From positions 1 to 64,000 of the forward strand of contig NZ_JAIEPC010000025.1 of NCBI RefSeq assembly GCF_019749955.1: a DNA stretch of 64,000 nucleotides. Direction: 5' to 3'. Within the stretch, counting starts at the first letter, position 1. Each line of letters opens with the position of its first letter. Made by a program: the position numbers and the translations under genes. The stretch is from Sphingomonas sp. (lineage in GTDB: Bacteria; Pseudomonadota; Alphaproteobacteria; Sphingomonadales; Sphingomonadaceae). Positions 43,800-54,221 of this stretch are shown here, piece by piece. Under the pieces are notes generated by a model. The model had not been told where the DNA came from. It did no database searches and was given only the letters and a program-made list of their open reading frames with translations.

Positions 43800-44962
43800 G
43801 CGGGACGCCCAGCGACCGGCAGCCGCACCGTCGCGCAGGCCTGCGCGGCGATGCCTTCACCGCGCCCGGTGAAGCCCAATCGCTCGGTGGTGGTCGCCTT
43901 GATGCTCACCTGATCTTCGCCCAGCGCCAGCAGTTCAGCGATCTTCGCGCGCATTGCCGCACGGTGCGGGCCGATCTTGGGTGCTTCGCAGATCAAGGTC
44001 AGGTCGACGAAATCGATGACGCCGCCCTTGGCCGTGATGATCGACGCGGCATGCTGGAGGAATTTGTACGAAGCGGCGCCTTTCCACTGCGGATCGCTCG
44101 GCGGGAAATGCGTACCGATATCGCCTTCACCCGTGCAGCCGAGCAACGCATCGGTGATCGCGTGGAGCGCGACATCGGCGTCGCTATGCCCGCTCAGGCC
44201 CTTGTCGTGCGGGATCAACACGCCGCCGAGCCACAATTCCTCGCCGACTTCTAGCCGGTGGACGTCATAGCCGACAGCACTTCGGCTGATCAGCGTGGCG
44301 GCATGGCGCGCTTCAGCAGCGGCGATGTCGGCGGGGTAAGTGACTTTGTCGAGCATGATGTCGCCTTCTACCATTGCCACGCTCGATCCGAAACGGCGAA
44401 GCATCTGCGCGTCATCGGTAGCGTCTTCGCCCTCGGGCCAGCGGCGGTGCGCGTCGAGAATGGCGTCGAAGTGAAACGCTTGCGGCGTCTGGACCCGCCA
44501 GAGCCCGTCGCGCGGTACCGTCTCGCCGAGCACTTCGATCCCGCGCGCGAGCGTATCGGCGACGGGCAGGGCAGGGACCGTGCCGGGATCAGTGTCGAGC
44601 GCGGCGATCAGCCGGTCGATCACCTCGGCACTCAGGAACGGCCGCGCTGCGTCATGGATCAGCACCAGATCGGCGCCCCCATCCGCCGCAATCGCTTCGA
44701 GCCCTGCACGCACCGACTCGCGCCGCGTGGCGCCGCCGGTCACCGACCGGGCATCGCCAACGGCGTCAGCGAGCATCGCTTCCTGCCCGGCGCCGATTGC
44801 GACGATCGTTTCGCTTATCATTGGATGTGAGGAAAATGCGGCAAAGCTATGCGCCAACATCGGTTTGCCAGCCAATGCCGCAAACTGCTTCGGCAGTTCA
44901 CCCCCCAGGCGCGTGCCGCTGCCCGCAGCGACGATCAGCGCGACGATCCGTCTCGGTTCCAT
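43796..44962 (-). CDS. ispDF: bifunctional IspD/IspF enzyme of the MEP pathway
   Basis: 388 aa. IspD (about 1-225) begins [22 protein letters not shown] with the CTP-binding loop, then [12 protein letters not shown] [11 protein letters not shown] and VQTPQAFHF. IspF (about 230-388) has the metal motif D233-V-H235 in [52 protein letters not shown] and the closing [20 protein letters not shown]. The fusion makes CDP-ME and then cyclises CDP-ME2P. The fused form is standard in many alphaproteobacteria. It is divergent from dusB, a conserved neighbour pair. Confidence 0.97.
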   Translation of the reverse strand: MEPRRIVALIVAAGSGTRLGGELPKQFAALAGKPMLAHSFAAFSSHPMISETIVAIGAGQEAMLADAVGDARSVTGGATRRESVRAGLEAIAADGGADLVLIHDAARPFLSAEVIDRLIAALDTDPGTVPALPVADTLARGIEVLGETVPRDGLWRVQTPQAFHFDAILDAHRRWPEGEDATDDAQMLRRFGSSVAMVEGDIMLDKVTYPADIAAAEARHAATLISRSAVGYDVHRLEVGEELWLGGVLIPHDKGLSGHSDADVALHAITDALLGCTGEGDIGTHFPPSDPQWKGAASYKFLQHAASIITAKGGVIDFVDLTLICEAPKIGPHRAAMRAKIAELLALGEDQVSIKATTTERLGFTGRGEGIAAQACATVRLPVAGRPA

Positions 44963-45061
44963 CGCGCCCGCCTAGCGCAAGCCCTGTCGCCCCGCCAGTC
45001 CCCGCCCGTCTTGCCCGCTCCCCGCATTTCGCCTATGCGCTGCCTAAATTTCAGGCAGATC

Positions 45062-46060
45062 ATGACCAAGCTTTCCCCCATCCAAATCGGTCCCGTGCGG
45101 ATCGACGATCCCGTCATTCTGGCGCCGATGACCGGCGTCACCGACATGCCGTTCCGCACTGTCGTGCGCCGCTTCGGCTCGGGCCTCAACGTCACCGAGA
45201 TGATTGCGAGCCAGGCGATGATCCGCGAAACGCGCCAGTCGCTCCAGAAGGCGGCATGGGACCCGGTCGAGGAGCCGGTGTCGATGCAGCTTGCGGGTTG
45301 CTCGCCTTACGAGATGGCGGAGGCCGCCAAGCTCAATGCCGATCGCGGCGCGGCGATCATCGACATCAACATGGGCTGCCCGGTCAAAAAGATCGTCAAC
45401 GGCGATGCCGGGTCGGCGCTGATGCGCGATCTGCCCAATGCGACCGCGATCATCGCCGCGACCGTCAAGGCGGTCGATGTGCCCGTCACGGTCAAGATGC
45501 GGATGGGCTGGGACCACGCCAGCCTCAACGCCCCCGAACTCGCGCGCATCGCCGAGGATCTCGGCGCGAAGATGATCACCGTCCACGGACGCACCCGCAA
45601 CCAGATGTACAAGGGCTCGGCCGACTGGGCGTTCATCCGCCGGGTGAAGGAGGCCGTCACGATCCCGGTGATCGCCAATGGCGACATTTGCTCGATCGAG
45701 GATGCCGAGACTGCGCTTGAACAATCGGGCGCGGATGGCGTGATGATCGGGCGCGGCGCTTATGGCAAGCCGTGGCTGCTCGGCCAGGTGATCGAATGGT
45801 TCCGCACCGGTCGCCGCGTGCCCGATCCGGGCATCGAGGAACAATATCACCTGATTGTCGAGCATTACGAGGCAATGCTCGCCCTTTATGGCAACGAGAC
45901 CGCCGTCGGGATCGCGCGCAAGCACATCGGTTGGTACACCAAGGGGCTGCACGGCTCGGCCGAATTCCGCAACCGCGTGAATGCGCAGAACGACCCCAAG
46001 CTGGTGCTGACGATGCTCGCTGAATTCTACGCGCCGTGGCGCTCGCGACAGGCGGCGTGA
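45062..46060 (+). CDS. dusB: tRNA-dihydrouridine synthase DusB (NifR3)
   Basis: 332 aa from ATG 45062; upstream codons in the same frame lie in the ispDF leader region. The FMN-binding TIM barrel is clear: [51 protein letters not shown] with the catalytic Cys, [27 protein letters not shown] and [12 protein letters not shown]. It makes dihydrouridine in tRNA. The dusB-ntrB-ntrC order is an ancient alphaproteobacterial arrangement. The ntrB GTG start overlaps the dusB stop. Confidence 0.97.
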   Translation: MTKLSPIQIGPVRIDDPVILAPMTGVTDMPFRTVVRRFGSGLNVTEMIASQAMIRETRQSLQKAAWDPVEEPVSMQLAGCSPYEMAEAAKLNADRGAAIIDINMGCPVKKIVNGDAGSALMRDLPNATAIIAATVKAVDVPVTVKMRMGWDHASLNAPELARIAEDLGAKMITVHGRTRNQMYKGSADWAFIRRVKEAVTIPVIANGDICSIEDAETALEQSGADGVMIGRGAYGKPWLLGQVIEWFRTGRRVPDPGIEEQYHLIVEHYEAMLALYGNETAVGIARKHIGWYTKGLHGSAEFRNRVNAQNDPKLVLTMLAEFYAPWRSRQAA

Positions 46061-47118
46061 GCGCGGCGTCAGCGCCACCCTTTGCCGAGCTGATCGCCGC
46101 GCTGCCGATGGCGGTGATCCTGATCGCGCCCGACGATCGCATTGCCTTTGCCAACAGCGGCGCCGAACAGCTGCTCAACACATCGGAACGCGCGATGTTG
46201 GGGCAAAAGCTGGCGAGCATGATGATCCTCCCGCCTGATTATCTGGAACGCCGCGAAGGACTAGGTTTCGCGGCCTTTGATACCCGCCTCGACACCAGGC
46301 GTGGCGGGCGGGTGCGGGTCGATTTCAGCGAAGTCGCGGTGCCCGAACATTCCGGCTGGCGGATCGTGACGCTGCACGAAGCGGCTGCCTCGCGCCGGAT
46401 GGGCCAGCCCGACCGCGCCGCTGCGCGCGCGGCGGTTGGTGCCGCCGCCATGCTCGCGCATGAAATCAAGAACCCGCTGTCGGGCATTCGCGGCGCCGCG
46501 CAGCTGCTCGGGCTGACCGCAAGCGGCGAGGATGCGGCGTTGCCCGAACTCATCATTGCCGAGGTTGATCGCATCGCCGCGCTGATCGACCGCATGCAGG
46601 ATTTCACCGATACGCGGCAGCGCACGCTCGAGCCGCTCAACATCTATCCGCTGCTCGATCATGCTCGCCGCGTCGCCCGCGCCGGATTCGCGCGCGATGT
46701 CGCGATTGAGGAGCGCTTCGATCCGTCGCTGCCGCTGGTGCAGGCCAATCACGACGCACTCGTCCAGGTGCTGCTCAATCTGCTCAAGAACGCCGCTGAA
46801 GCGACCGCGTCCCAGGCCGATCGCCGCATCACGCTCGCCACCGCTTATCGCCACGGCATGGCCGTGAGCGCGACCGCCGGCAAGCCGCGCCGCCCGCTAC
46901 CGATCGAGCTGCTGGTCATCGACAACGGCCCCGGCGCGCCTGCCGACATCGCCGATCATCTGTTCGATCCATTCGTATCGGGCAAACCCGAAGGGCAGGG
47001 GCTTGGCCTGGCGCTGGTCGACAAGCTCGTCCGCGACATGGGCGGGATCGCTCAATATGCCCGCGAAGGCAGCCCCGAGACGACCGTGTTCCGCATTCTG
47101 CTGCCGAGGGCCGCATGA
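46057..47118 (+). CDS. ntrB: nitrogen regulation sensor kinase NtrB
   Basis: 353 aa from the GTG at 46057 that overlaps the dusB stop; a GTG at 46036 is in frame but would lie inside dusB. A PAS domain (about 8-110) is followed by HisKA with the phosphoacceptor H135 in [20 protein letters not shown], and then HATPase with NLLKNAAEA (N box), [33 protein letters not shown]. It phosphorylates NtrC in response to PII and nitrogen status. No membrane helix. The stop overlaps ntrC by 4 bp. Confidence 0.96.
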   Translation: MSAASAPPFAELIAALPMAVILIAPDDRIAFANSGAEQLLNTSERAMLGQKLASMMILPPDYLERREGLGFAAFDTRLDTRRGGRVRVDFSEVAVPEHSGWRIVTLHEAAASRRMGQPDRAAARAAVGAAAMLAHEIKNPLSGIRGAAQLLGLTASGEDAALPELIIAEVDRIAALIDRMQDFTDTRQRTLEPLNIYPLLDHARRVARAGFARDVAIEERFDPSLPLVQANHDALVQVLLNLLKNAAEATASQADRRITLATAYRHGMAVSATAGKPRRPLPIELLVIDNGPGAPADIADHLFDPFVSGKPEGQGLGLALVDKLVRDMGGIAQYAREGSPETTVFRILLPRAA

Positions 47119-48533
47119 AGGGCCGGATCCTCGTGGTCGATGACGACGCGGCGATCCGCACGGTCGTCGCGCAAGCGCTGCGGCGTGAGGGTCATGACGT
47201 CAAGACGGCGGCGAGCCTCGCCGAACTCGACGTGGCGCTGCGGGGCGGCCTGCCCGATGTGCTGATTACCGATGTCATACTGCCCGACGGCAATGGCATC
47301 GACCGCGTGCGCGCGCTGCTGGAGCATCATCCACAATTGCCCGTGATCATCCTGTCGGCGCTCAACACGCTGTCGACGGCGGTGAAGGCCAATGAGGCTG
47401 GCGCTTATGACTATCTGCCCAAGCCGTTCGACCTCGACATACTGTCGCGTGCGGTGCGTAGTGCGCTCGCGCGCGGCGGCGAGCAGGCGGCTGACCCGGC
47501 CGAGCTGCTCGACGGCGGTCTGCCGCTGATTGGCCGGTCGCCCGCGATGCAGGAGGTTTACCGCGTCATCGCCCGCGTCGTCGGCAATGATCTGACCGTG
47601 CTGGTGACGGGCGAATCAGGCACCGGCAAGGAGCTGGTCGCGCGCGCGATCCACGACCTCGGCCCGCGCCGTTACGCGCCCTTCGTCGCGATCAACATGG
47701 CCGCGATCCCGCGCGAGCTGATCGAGGCCGAGCTGTTTGGGCACGAACGCGGTGCGTTCACCGGCGCGCAGGCGCGGTCGGCGGGGCGGTTCGAACAAGC
47801 AGCGGGCGGCACTTTGTTCCTCGACGAAATCGGCGACATGCCGATCGAAGCGCAGACGCGCCTGCTGCGCGTGCTGCAGTCGGGCGAATTCACCACCGTC
47901 GGCGGCGCGCGGGCGATCCGCGCCGACGTCCGCATCGTCGCCGCGACCAACCGCGACCTGACCTTGCTGGTGGGCGAGGGGCGCTTCCGCGAAGATCTGT
48001 TCTACCGGCTCAATGTCGTGCCGGTCGCGCTGCCCGCCTTGCGCGCGCGACGGCAGGATGTCGCGTTGCTGGCGCGTCATTTCCTCGATCGCGCGGCCGA
48101 AGCCGGATTGCCGCGCAAAAGCCTGCGCGACGAAGCGATCACCGTGCTCGAGGGGCATGACTGGCCCGGCAATGTCCGTGAGCTCGAAAATGTCATCCGC
48201 CGGATTGCCGCGCTCAGCCGCGACGAGCAGGTGGGTGCCGATGATGTCCGCGCCATGCTCGGCAGCAGCCCCGGGCCGACAGTTACGCCTGCCGATTCAG
48301 GGATCGACACCGCGATCCGCGCCCGGATCGACCGGCTCGCGCGCGAAGAGCCAGCCGCGCTCGACGACGGCACGCTCTACGACCGGATTATTGCCGAAGT
48401 CGAACGCCCGCTGATCGAAGCCTTGCTTGCGCGCCACGGCCAGAACCAGCTCCGCGCCGCGCGCGCGCTCGGCATCAATCGCAACACGCTGCGCAAGCGG
48501 CTCGATGATCTGGGCATCGAGCCCGGTCGCTAA
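47115..48533 (+). CDS. ntrC: nitrogen response regulator NtrC, sigma-54 activator
   Basis: 472 aa. The receiver domain has phosphoacceptor D53 in VLITDVILPDGNG; the AAA+ domain (about 140-380) has Walker A GESGTGKE, the complete sigma-54-contact loop GAFTGA (in HERGAFTGAQARSAGRFEQA), Walker [12 protein letters not shown]; the C-terminal Fis-type HTH is NQLRAARALGINRNTLRKRLDDL. It activates nitrogen-scavenging genes. A 112-bp, more AT-rich gap before ntrY may hold a separate promoter for ntrYX. Confidence 0.96.
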   Translation: MKGRILVVDDDAAIRTVVAQALRREGHDVKTAASLAELDVALRGGLPDVLITDVILPDGNGIDRVRALLEHHPQLPVIILSALNTLSTAVKANEAGAYDYLPKPFDLDILSRAVRSALARGGEQAADPAELLDGGLPLIGRSPAMQEVYRVIARVVGNDLTVLVTGESGTGKELVARAIHDLGPRRYAPFVAINMAAIPRELIEAELFGHERGAFTGAQARSAGRFEQAAGGTLFLDEIGDMPIEAQTRLLRVLQSGEFTTVGGARAIRADVRIVAATNRDLTLLVGEGRFREDLFYRLNVVPVALPALRARRQDVALLARHFLDRAAEAGLPRKSLRDEAITVLEGHDWPGNVRELENVIRRIAALSRDEQVGADDVRAMLGSSPGPTVTPADSGIDTAIRARIDRLAREEPAALDDGTLYDRIIAEVERPLIEALLARHGQNQLRAARALGINRNTLRKRLDDLGIEPGR

Positions 48534-48645
48534 CGCCTTTTTTGTGCCATTTGCGCGCCCGATAGATCGGCCAGCGCGACAAGCCACCGATCGCCGCGCC
48601 AATTATGTGTGTTATCGGCAACGCTAATGTTGTAAGAATACCACG

Positions 48646-50898
48646 ATGAATGATCCAGTCGCCGTCGCGACGCCCGAGAGACCCGGGGTTCGACCCGTTG
48701 CCCCGCTGATTGAGATCGGCGTTCTGGCGGTTGCGGTCGCAGTGGCGATCGGCAGTTACCTGCTGATCGCGCGCGGTAGCAGCGCCCCGACACCCCTATC
48801 ATCACCGCTGATCGCGGCGATGCTGATCGCCAATCTGCTGCCGTGGATTGCGCTGCTCGTGCTGGGCGGACGGCGGATCGCGATGCGGCGCGCGGCGCGA
48901 TCGCCGATGGGCGGGCGCGGGCGGCTGCACGTGCGGCTCGTCGCGACTTTCTCGATCCTCGCCAGCGTGCCGATCATCCTGACCGTGATCGCGGCCTCGG
49001 TGATGTTCGAACTCGGGGTCGATTACTGGGTGTCCGATCGCGCGCGCAATGCCTTCAACGCGACGATGGGGATGGTCGACGAAGGGCAAAAGGAAATCAT
49101 CAAGCGCTGGCTCGCCGAAACCAACCAGCTGGTGAAAGACATCGACCGCTATTACCCCACGATCCCGAAGCAGCAGGAAGATTTCCAGCTCTTCTTCAAC
49201 CGCGAAACCTATTTCCGCAATCTCGAGCAGTCGGTGCTGTTCCGCTACCAAAAGGGCGCGGGGATTCAGGTTCTCTACGTCTTCAACCCGCCGACCGAAG
49301 CGCAGTTCGCGCAGCGCATTAACCCCGCGATGCTCGACCTCGTCGGCCGCGACAAGACGCCCTACATCAACCGCACCACTGACACCGTCTGGCTGATAGC
49401 ACCAGTCCCGAACCGGAAGGACACGTTCGTATACGCCGGGACCAGCGTGACGGCGGCGTTCCTCAGCCGTCAGCACATCGCCGCCTCAGCGTTGGTCAAG
49501 GATTATGCAGCGCTGCAGAAGCGCACGCGCTCGATCCAGCTGACCTTCAACCTCATCCTGTTCGCGGTTGCGTTGCTGATCGTCGCGGTGGCGGTGTGGA
49601 TCGCGCTGCAGGTCGCTGACCGGCTGGTGCGGCCGATCGACGCGCTGGTGGGGGCCGCGCACCGCATCGCCAGCGGCGAGCTCAGCGCGCGTGTGCCGAC
49701 ACCCAAGGTTGAGGACGAAATCGGTGCGCTCGGCAATGCCTTCAACAGCATGACCGAACAATTGCAGGCGCAGACTGACGCGCTCGTCGCCGCCAACGAC
49801 CAGCTCGACAGCCGTCGTGCGCTGATCGAGGCGGTGGTGTCGGGGGTGTCGGCCGGCGTTATTTCGGTCGATCGCGAGCGCCGGATCCGCCTCATCAATC
49901 GCTCGGCGCTGGCACTGCTGCGCGCGGGCGAGGCCGCGCCGATCAGCGCCAAGCTCGCCGATCTGTCGCCCGAGCTTGACGCGCTGCTCGACGCTGGCAA
50001 TCCCGAAGCCGTGATCCAGATCGCCGCGCAGGGCGAAGCGCGCACGCTGGCGGTGAAGATCGCGGTCGCCGATGCCGGGCCGATCCTGACTTTCGACGAC
50101 ATCACCCAGCAATTGCTCGATCAGCGTCGCGCGGCCTGGTCCGATGTCGCGCGCCGGATCGCGCATGAAATCAAGAACCCGCTGACGCCGATCCAGCTCG
50201 CCGCCGAACGGCTTCAGCGCCGCTATGGCAAGCAACTGCCCGAGGATGACGGCACCTTCGCCCGCCTGACCGAGACGATCGTGCGCCAGGTCGGCGATCT
50301 GCGACGGATGGTCGATGAATTTTCGTCCTTCGCACGCATGCCCAAGCCGGTCTTCCGCGAGGAATCGCTGCTCGACATCGCGCGCCAGGTGATGTTCCTG
50401 CACGAAGTCGCGCATGGCAGCGTCACGTTCGAGCTGGTGCACGACGAGCCGCCGCCGTCGCTCGTGTGCGACCGCCGCCAGCTCGCCCAGGCGCTGACCA
50501 ACATCGTCAAGAACGCGGTCGAGGCCGTGCAGAGCCAGGACGAGGGCGCGGCCGGCAACGTCACGCTGACGATCGCCGCCGGGGACAATGGCCGCGTCAC
50601 GATCTTCGTCGCCGACGATGGTGTCGGCCTCCCGGTCGAGCGCGACCGCATCGTCGAACCTTATATGACCACGCGCGCACGCGGCACCGGCCTTGGCCTC
50701 GCGATCGTCAAGAAGATCGTCGACGAACATCTCGGCACGATCACATTCGCCGATCGACCCGGCGGCGGCACGATCGTCACCCTGTGTTTCGACCCCCATG
50801 CGCTCGCGCAGCTCGCGGCCAGCGACACCGACCGCGCCGATCTGAGCGCCAATTCGGGCGAAGAGCGCGCGCCCGTCCTCACCCGTATCCGAAAGTAG
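48646..50898 (+). CDS. ntrY: sensor histidine kinase NtrY
   Basis: 750 aa. Three N-terminal helices (about 20-45, 50-75, 95-120), a periplasmic sensor region to about residue 285, a fourth helix (about 300-325), HAMP (about 325-380), PAS (about 390-490), HisKA with H507 in [21 protein letters not shown], and HATPase ending with TRARGTGLGLAIVKKIVDEHLG. NtrY with NtrX links nitrogen, redox and envelope regulation in alphaproteobacteria. ntrX starts 6 bp after its stop. Confidence 0.96.
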   Translation: MNDPVAVATPERPGVRPVAPLIEIGVLAVAVAVAIGSYLLIARGSSAPTPLSSPLIAAMLIANLLPWIALLVLGGRRIAMRRAARSPMGGRGRLHVRLVATFSILASVPIILTVIAASVMFELGVDYWVSDRARNAFNATMGMVDEGQKEIIKRWLAETNQLVKDIDRYYPTIPKQQEDFQLFFNRETYFRNLEQSVLFRYQKGAGIQVLYVFNPPTEAQFAQRINPAMLDLVGRDKTPYINRTTDTVWLIAPVPNRKDTFVYAGTSVTAAFLSRQHIAASALVKDYAALQKRTRSIQLTFNLILFAVALLIVAVAVWIALQVADRLVRPIDALVGAAHRIASGELSARVPTPKVEDEIGALGNAFNSMTEQLQAQTDALVAANDQLDSRRALIEAVVSGVSAGVISVDRERRIRLINRSALALLRAGEAAPISAKLADLSPELDALLDAGNPEAVIQIAAQGEARTLAVKIAVADAGPILTFDDITQQLLDQRRAAWSDVARRIAHEIKNPLTPIQLAAERLQRRYGKQLPEDDGTFARLTETIVRQVGDLRRMVDEFSSFARMPKPVFREESLLDIARQVMFLHEVAHGSVTFELVHDEPPPSLVCDRRQLAQALTNIVKNAVEAVQSQDEGAAGNVTLTIAAGDNGRVTIFVADDGVGLPVERDRIVEPYMTTRARGTGLGLAIVKKIVDEHLGTITFADRPGGGTIVTLCFDPHALAQLAASDTDRADLSANSGEERAPVLTRIRK

Positions 50899-50904
50899 CA
50901 GCGT

Positions 50905-52287
50905 ATGGCTCTCGACATCCTGGTCGTCGACGACGAGAAAGACATCCGCGAACTCGTGGCCGGCGTGCTCGAAGACGAAGGCTATGAGACGCGGCTTGCC
51001 GCCGACAGCGACGCCGCACTCGAAGCGATTGCCGCGCGGCGCCCGTCGCTCGTCCTGCTCGATGTGTGGCTGCACGGCTCGCGGCTCGACGGGCTCGATC
51101 TGCTCGACGAACTCAAGCGCCGCGACCCCAGCATTCCGGTGATCGTGATTTCCGGCCACGGCAATCTCGACACCGCCGTCGCCGCGATCCGGCGCGGCGC
51201 CGTGGATTTCATCGAAAAGCCGTTTGAGGCCGAACGCCTGCTGCTGCTCGTCGAGCGCGCGACCGAGACCGAACGCTTGCGCCGCGAAGTTGCGAGCTTG
51301 CGCGAGACGGCGGGGCGTGAAGACGACCTCACCGGCAATTCCGCCGCCATCAACGGCGTGCGCGCGACGCTCAAGCGCGTGGCGGCAACCGGCAGCCGCG
51401 TGCTTATCACCGGCGGCGCGGGTGTCGGCAAGGAAGTCGCCGCGCGCCTGCTCCACGGCTGGAGCCAGCGCGGCGTTGCGCCCTTCGTTGTCGTGAGTGC
51501 CGCGCGGATGACGCCCGAGCGTGTCGAGGAGGAATTGTTCGGGGTGGAGGAGGGCGGCAATGTCGTGCGCCCCGGCTTGCTCGAGCAAGCGCATGGCGGC
51601 ACGCTGTTCCTCGACGAGATCGCCGACATGCCGGTGCAGACGCAGGCGCGCATCCTGCGCGTGCTGACCGACCAGAGCTTCACCCGCATCGGTGGCCAGC
51701 GGATCGTCCGCGTCGACCTGCGCGTCGTCTCCGCCACCGCACGCGACCTGGCCGTCGAAATCGCCGAGGGGCGCTTCCGCGAGGACCTCTATTACCGGCT
51801 CAACGTCGTCCCCGTCGTCATCCCCGGCCTCGCCGAACGACGTGAAGACATCCCGCCGCTGGTCGAGCATTTCGTCGCGCATTATGCCGCCCAGCGCCGT
51901 GTACCGACCCCCGAAGTCGCGCCTGAAGCGATGGTCGCGCTCCAGAGCCACGAATGGCCCGGCAATGTCCGCCAGCTCCGCAATGTCGTCGAGCGCACCG
52001 TCATCATGGCGCCGGGCGAGCGGATCGGGCGGATCGACATCGATCTGCTGCCGGCCGAAGTGCTTGGCGATCAGCGCGATCTCGGCATCGGGGCGGCGAC
52101 CACCGCGATCATGGGCGCGCCGCTTCGCGAAGCCCGCGAATATTTCGAACGCGAATATCTGCGCGTCCAGATCAGGCGTTTTTCGGGCAATATCTCGCGC
52201 ACCGCGACCTTTATCGGCATGGAACGCTCGGCGCTGCACCGCAAATTGAAGCTGCTGGGGATTACCGAGACGCGCGGCGAGGATTGA
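50905..52287 (+). CDS. ntrX: response regulator NtrX (AAA+ domain without GAFTGA)
   Basis: 460 aa. The receiver has D53 in [18 protein letters not shown], the NtrX-type insert, and the AAA+ domain has Walker A GGAGVGKE and Walker [12 protein letters not shown]. At the place of the GAFTGA loop the sequence reads [19 protein letters not shown], so the sigma-54 contact motif is absent; it probably does not activate sigma-54 and regulates by direct binding instead. The C-terminal HTH has [26 protein letters not shown]. The Hfq gene follows after 108 bp. Confidence 0.95.
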   Translation: MALDILVVDDEKDIRELVAGVLEDEGYETRLAADSDAALEAIAARRPSLVLLDVWLHGSRLDGLDLLDELKRRDPSIPVIVISGHGNLDTAVAAIRRGAVDFIEKPFEAERLLLLVERATETERLRREVASLRETAGREDDLTGNSAAINGVRATLKRVAATGSRVLITGGAGVGKEVAARLLHGWSQRGVAPFVVVSAARMTPERVEEELFGVEEGGNVVRPGLLEQAHGGTLFLDEIADMPVQTQARILRVLTDQSFTRIGGQRIVRVDLRVVSATARDLAVEIAEGRFREDLYYRLNVVPVVIPGLAERREDIPPLVEHFVAHYAAQRRVPTPEVAPEAMVALQSHEWPGNVRQLRNVVERTVIMAPGERIGRIDIDLLPAEVLGDQRDLGIGAATTAIMGAPLREAREYFEREYLRVQIRRFSGNISRTATFIGMERSALHRKLKLLGITETRGED

Positions 52288-52395
52288 ACGCGGGATATGG
52301 ACGCACGCCGGTCGCCTTCCTACATTAGGTCAATCGGACGCCGCCAACCGGCGCCTCGCGGGGCATTTCCTCGCCAAGAACAAGGAACGATCATC

Positions 52396-52884
52396 ATGGC
52401 CGAAAAATCCGCCTCGCTGCAGGACTTGTTCCTCAATTCGCTGCGCCGTTCGAAAACGCCGGTGACGATGTTCCTGGTGAAGGGCGTCAAGCTGCAGGGG
52501 ATTGTCACCTGGTTCGATAATTTCAGCGTGCTGCTGCGCCGCGACGGCCAGTCGCAGCTCATCTACAAGCATGCGATTTCGACGATCATGCCGGCCTCGA
52601 CGATCGACGTTGATGCGATCCTCGACACAATCGGCGAAGCGCAGAAAAAGGCGCCGCTGCTGCAGGAAATTTTCCTGAACGCGGTTCGCAAGTCCGAAGA
52701 GCCGGTGACAATGTTCCTCGTCAACGGCGTGATGTTGCAGGGGTATATCACCGCGTTCGATCTTTTCTGCATGCTGCTCCAGCGCGATGGCATGGCCCAG
52801 CTCGTCTATAAGCATGCCGTCTCGACCGTGCAGCCCGCGCACCCGCTCAACCTCGCCGAGGAAGCGACCGAGTCGGACGATTGA
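52396..52884 (+). CDS. hfq: RNA chaperone Hfq with two fused Sm domains
   Basis: 162 aa from ATG 52396, preceded by CAAGGAACG; the ORF upstream has no Hfq likeness. Two complete Hfq units are present: residues about 8-68 ([20 protein letters not shown] ... IYKHAISTI) and about 88-149 ([20 protein letters not shown] ... VYKHAVSTV). Each carries its own Sm1 and Sm2 (YKHA) motif. Ordinary Hfq has one domain and forms a hexamer, so this protein probably forms a ring of three. This fused form is known in sphingomonads. hflX starts with a TTG overlapping the stop. Confidence 0.97.
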   Translation: MAEKSASLQDLFLNSLRRSKTPVTMFLVKGVKLQGIVTWFDNFSVLLRRDGQSQLIYKHAISTIMPASTIDVDAILDTIGEAQKKAPLLQEIFLNAVRKSEEPVTMFLVNGVMLQGYITAFDLFCMLLQRDGMAQLVYKHAVSTVQPAHPLNLAEEATESDD

Positions 52885-54173
52885 GTAGCGGGTTCGAGCG
52901 CGACAAAAGTGAATTCGCCCGCGGCGGCCGCGCGGTGGTGGTGCTGCCCGATCAGGGTGGCGCCAGCCGCGACCCCGACGCGCGACTTGCCGAGACGGCG
53001 GGCTTGGCCGAGGCCATTGGCCTGATCGTTACCGACAAGATCGCGGTCCGGCTGCGCAGCCCCAAGGCCGCGACGTTGATCGGACAGGGGCAGATCGAAC
53101 AGATCGCCGCCGCTGTGCGGATGGAGGAAGCCGATCTCGTCATCTTCGACGCCGCGCTCACGCCGGTGCAGCAGCGCAATCTCGAAACCGGGCTCAGCGC
53201 CAAGGTGATCGACCGCACCGGCCTGATCCTCGAAATTTTCGGCGAGCGCGCCGCGACCGCCGAGGGGCGGCTGCAAGTTGAACTCGCGCACCTCGATTAT
53301 CAGGCGGGGCGGCTGGTGCGCAGCTGGACTCACTTGGAGCGCCAGCGTGGCGGCTTCGGCTTCCTCGGCGGCCCCGGTGAAACGCAGATCGAGGCCGACC
53401 GCCGCTTGATCCGCGACCGCATGGCGCGGTTGCGCCGCGAACTCGAACAAGTCAGCCGCACGCGCGGCCTGCACCGCGAACGCCGCCAGCGCGCACCGTG
53501 GCCGGTGATTGCGCTCGTCGGCTATACCAATGCCGGCAAGTCGACGCTGTTCAACCGGCTGACCGGCGCGCATGTGATGGCCGAGGATCTGCTGTTCGCC
53601 ACGCTCGACCCGACCCTTCGGCAGATTTCGCTCCCCGGCATCGACAAGGCGATCCTGTCTGACACGGTGGGCTTTGTGTCCGACCTGCCGACGCAGCTCG
53701 TCGCCGCCTTCAAGGCCACGCTTGAGGAAGTCGTGTCGGCCGATCTGCTCGTCCATGTGCGCGACATCGCCCACCCCGATACCGAAGCGCAGCGCGCCGA
53801 TGTCGAGAAAGTGCTGTCGGAACTGGGGGTTGCCGAGACCACGCCGCGTTTCGAAGCGTGGAACAAGCTCGATCTGCTCGAAGGCGATGCGCGCGCCGAT
53901 GTGATCCTCGAAGCCGCCAAACGCGACGATGTTATCGCGATTTCGGCGCTGAGCGGGGAAGGGGTCGATCTTATGCTGACGATCGTTGCCTCACGGCTCA
54001 CCGAAGCGCATCGCCGCTACACGATCACGCTGGAGACGGGCGACGGGGCGGGGGCGGCATGGCTGCACCAGCATGGCGAAGTGATCGAGCATTGGGTCGA
54101 CGGCGAGGCGGCGGTGTACGAAGTGCGCTTAAGCGAGCGCGATTGGGCGCGGTTCGGCGAACGCGCCGTCTGA
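52881..54173 (+). CDS. hflX: GTPase HflX
   Basis: 430 aa from a TTG overlapping the hfq stop (TTGA). N-terminal HflX domain (about 30-180) with [107 protein letters not shown], in outline. G1 is [15 protein letters not shown]3 DTVGF, and G4 NKLD. HflX splits stalled or stress-paused ribosomes and binds the 50S subunit. A strong promoter for an apparent non-coding RNA lies just past its end. Confidence 0.96.
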   Translation: MSSGFERDKSEFARGGRAVVVLPDQGGASRDPDARLAETAGLAEAIGLIVTDKIAVRLRSPKAATLIGQGQIEQIAAAVRMEEADLVIFDAALTPVQQRNLETGLSAKVIDRTGLILEIFGERAATAEGRLQVELAHLDYQAGRLVRSWTHLERQRGGFGFLGGPGETQIEADRRLIRDRMARLRRELEQVSRTRGLHRERRQRAPWPVIALVGYTNAGKSTLFNRLTGAHVMAEDLLFATLDPTLRQISLPGIDKAILSDTVGFVSDLPTQLVAAFKATLEEVVSADLLVHVRDIAHPDTEAQRADVEKVLSELGVAETTPRFEAWNKLDLLEGDARADVILEAAKRDDVIAISALSGEGVDLMLTIVASRLTEAHRRYTITLETGDGAGAAWLHQHGEVIEHWVDGEAAVYEVRLSERDWARFGERAV

Positions 54174-54186
54174 TCCCTTTTTGTTC

Positions 54187-54215
54187 TTGACAATTGCAAC
54201 CAGATAGGTTATACG
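54187..54215 (+). promoter_or_regulatory. sigma-70-type promoter with perfect -35 for the candidate RNA
   Basis: TTGACA (54187-54192), a 17-nt spacer, and TATACG (54210-54215), matching four of six -10 bases. The spacing is optimal and the -35 is perfect, which is rare in this GC-rich genome. It begins 14 bp after the hflX stop. Transcription would start near 54222, exactly at the base of a 9-bp stem. Confidence 0.75.
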
Positions 54216-54221
54216 CCGCAG

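Noticed and set aside
49486..52239. A 917-aa open frame on the reverse strand opposite ntrY and ntrX
   Set aside because: It has no start with a ribosome site and a low-complexity Arg/Asp/His composition typical of the antisense of GC-rich coding DNA. The forward frames are unmistakable ntrY and ntrX.
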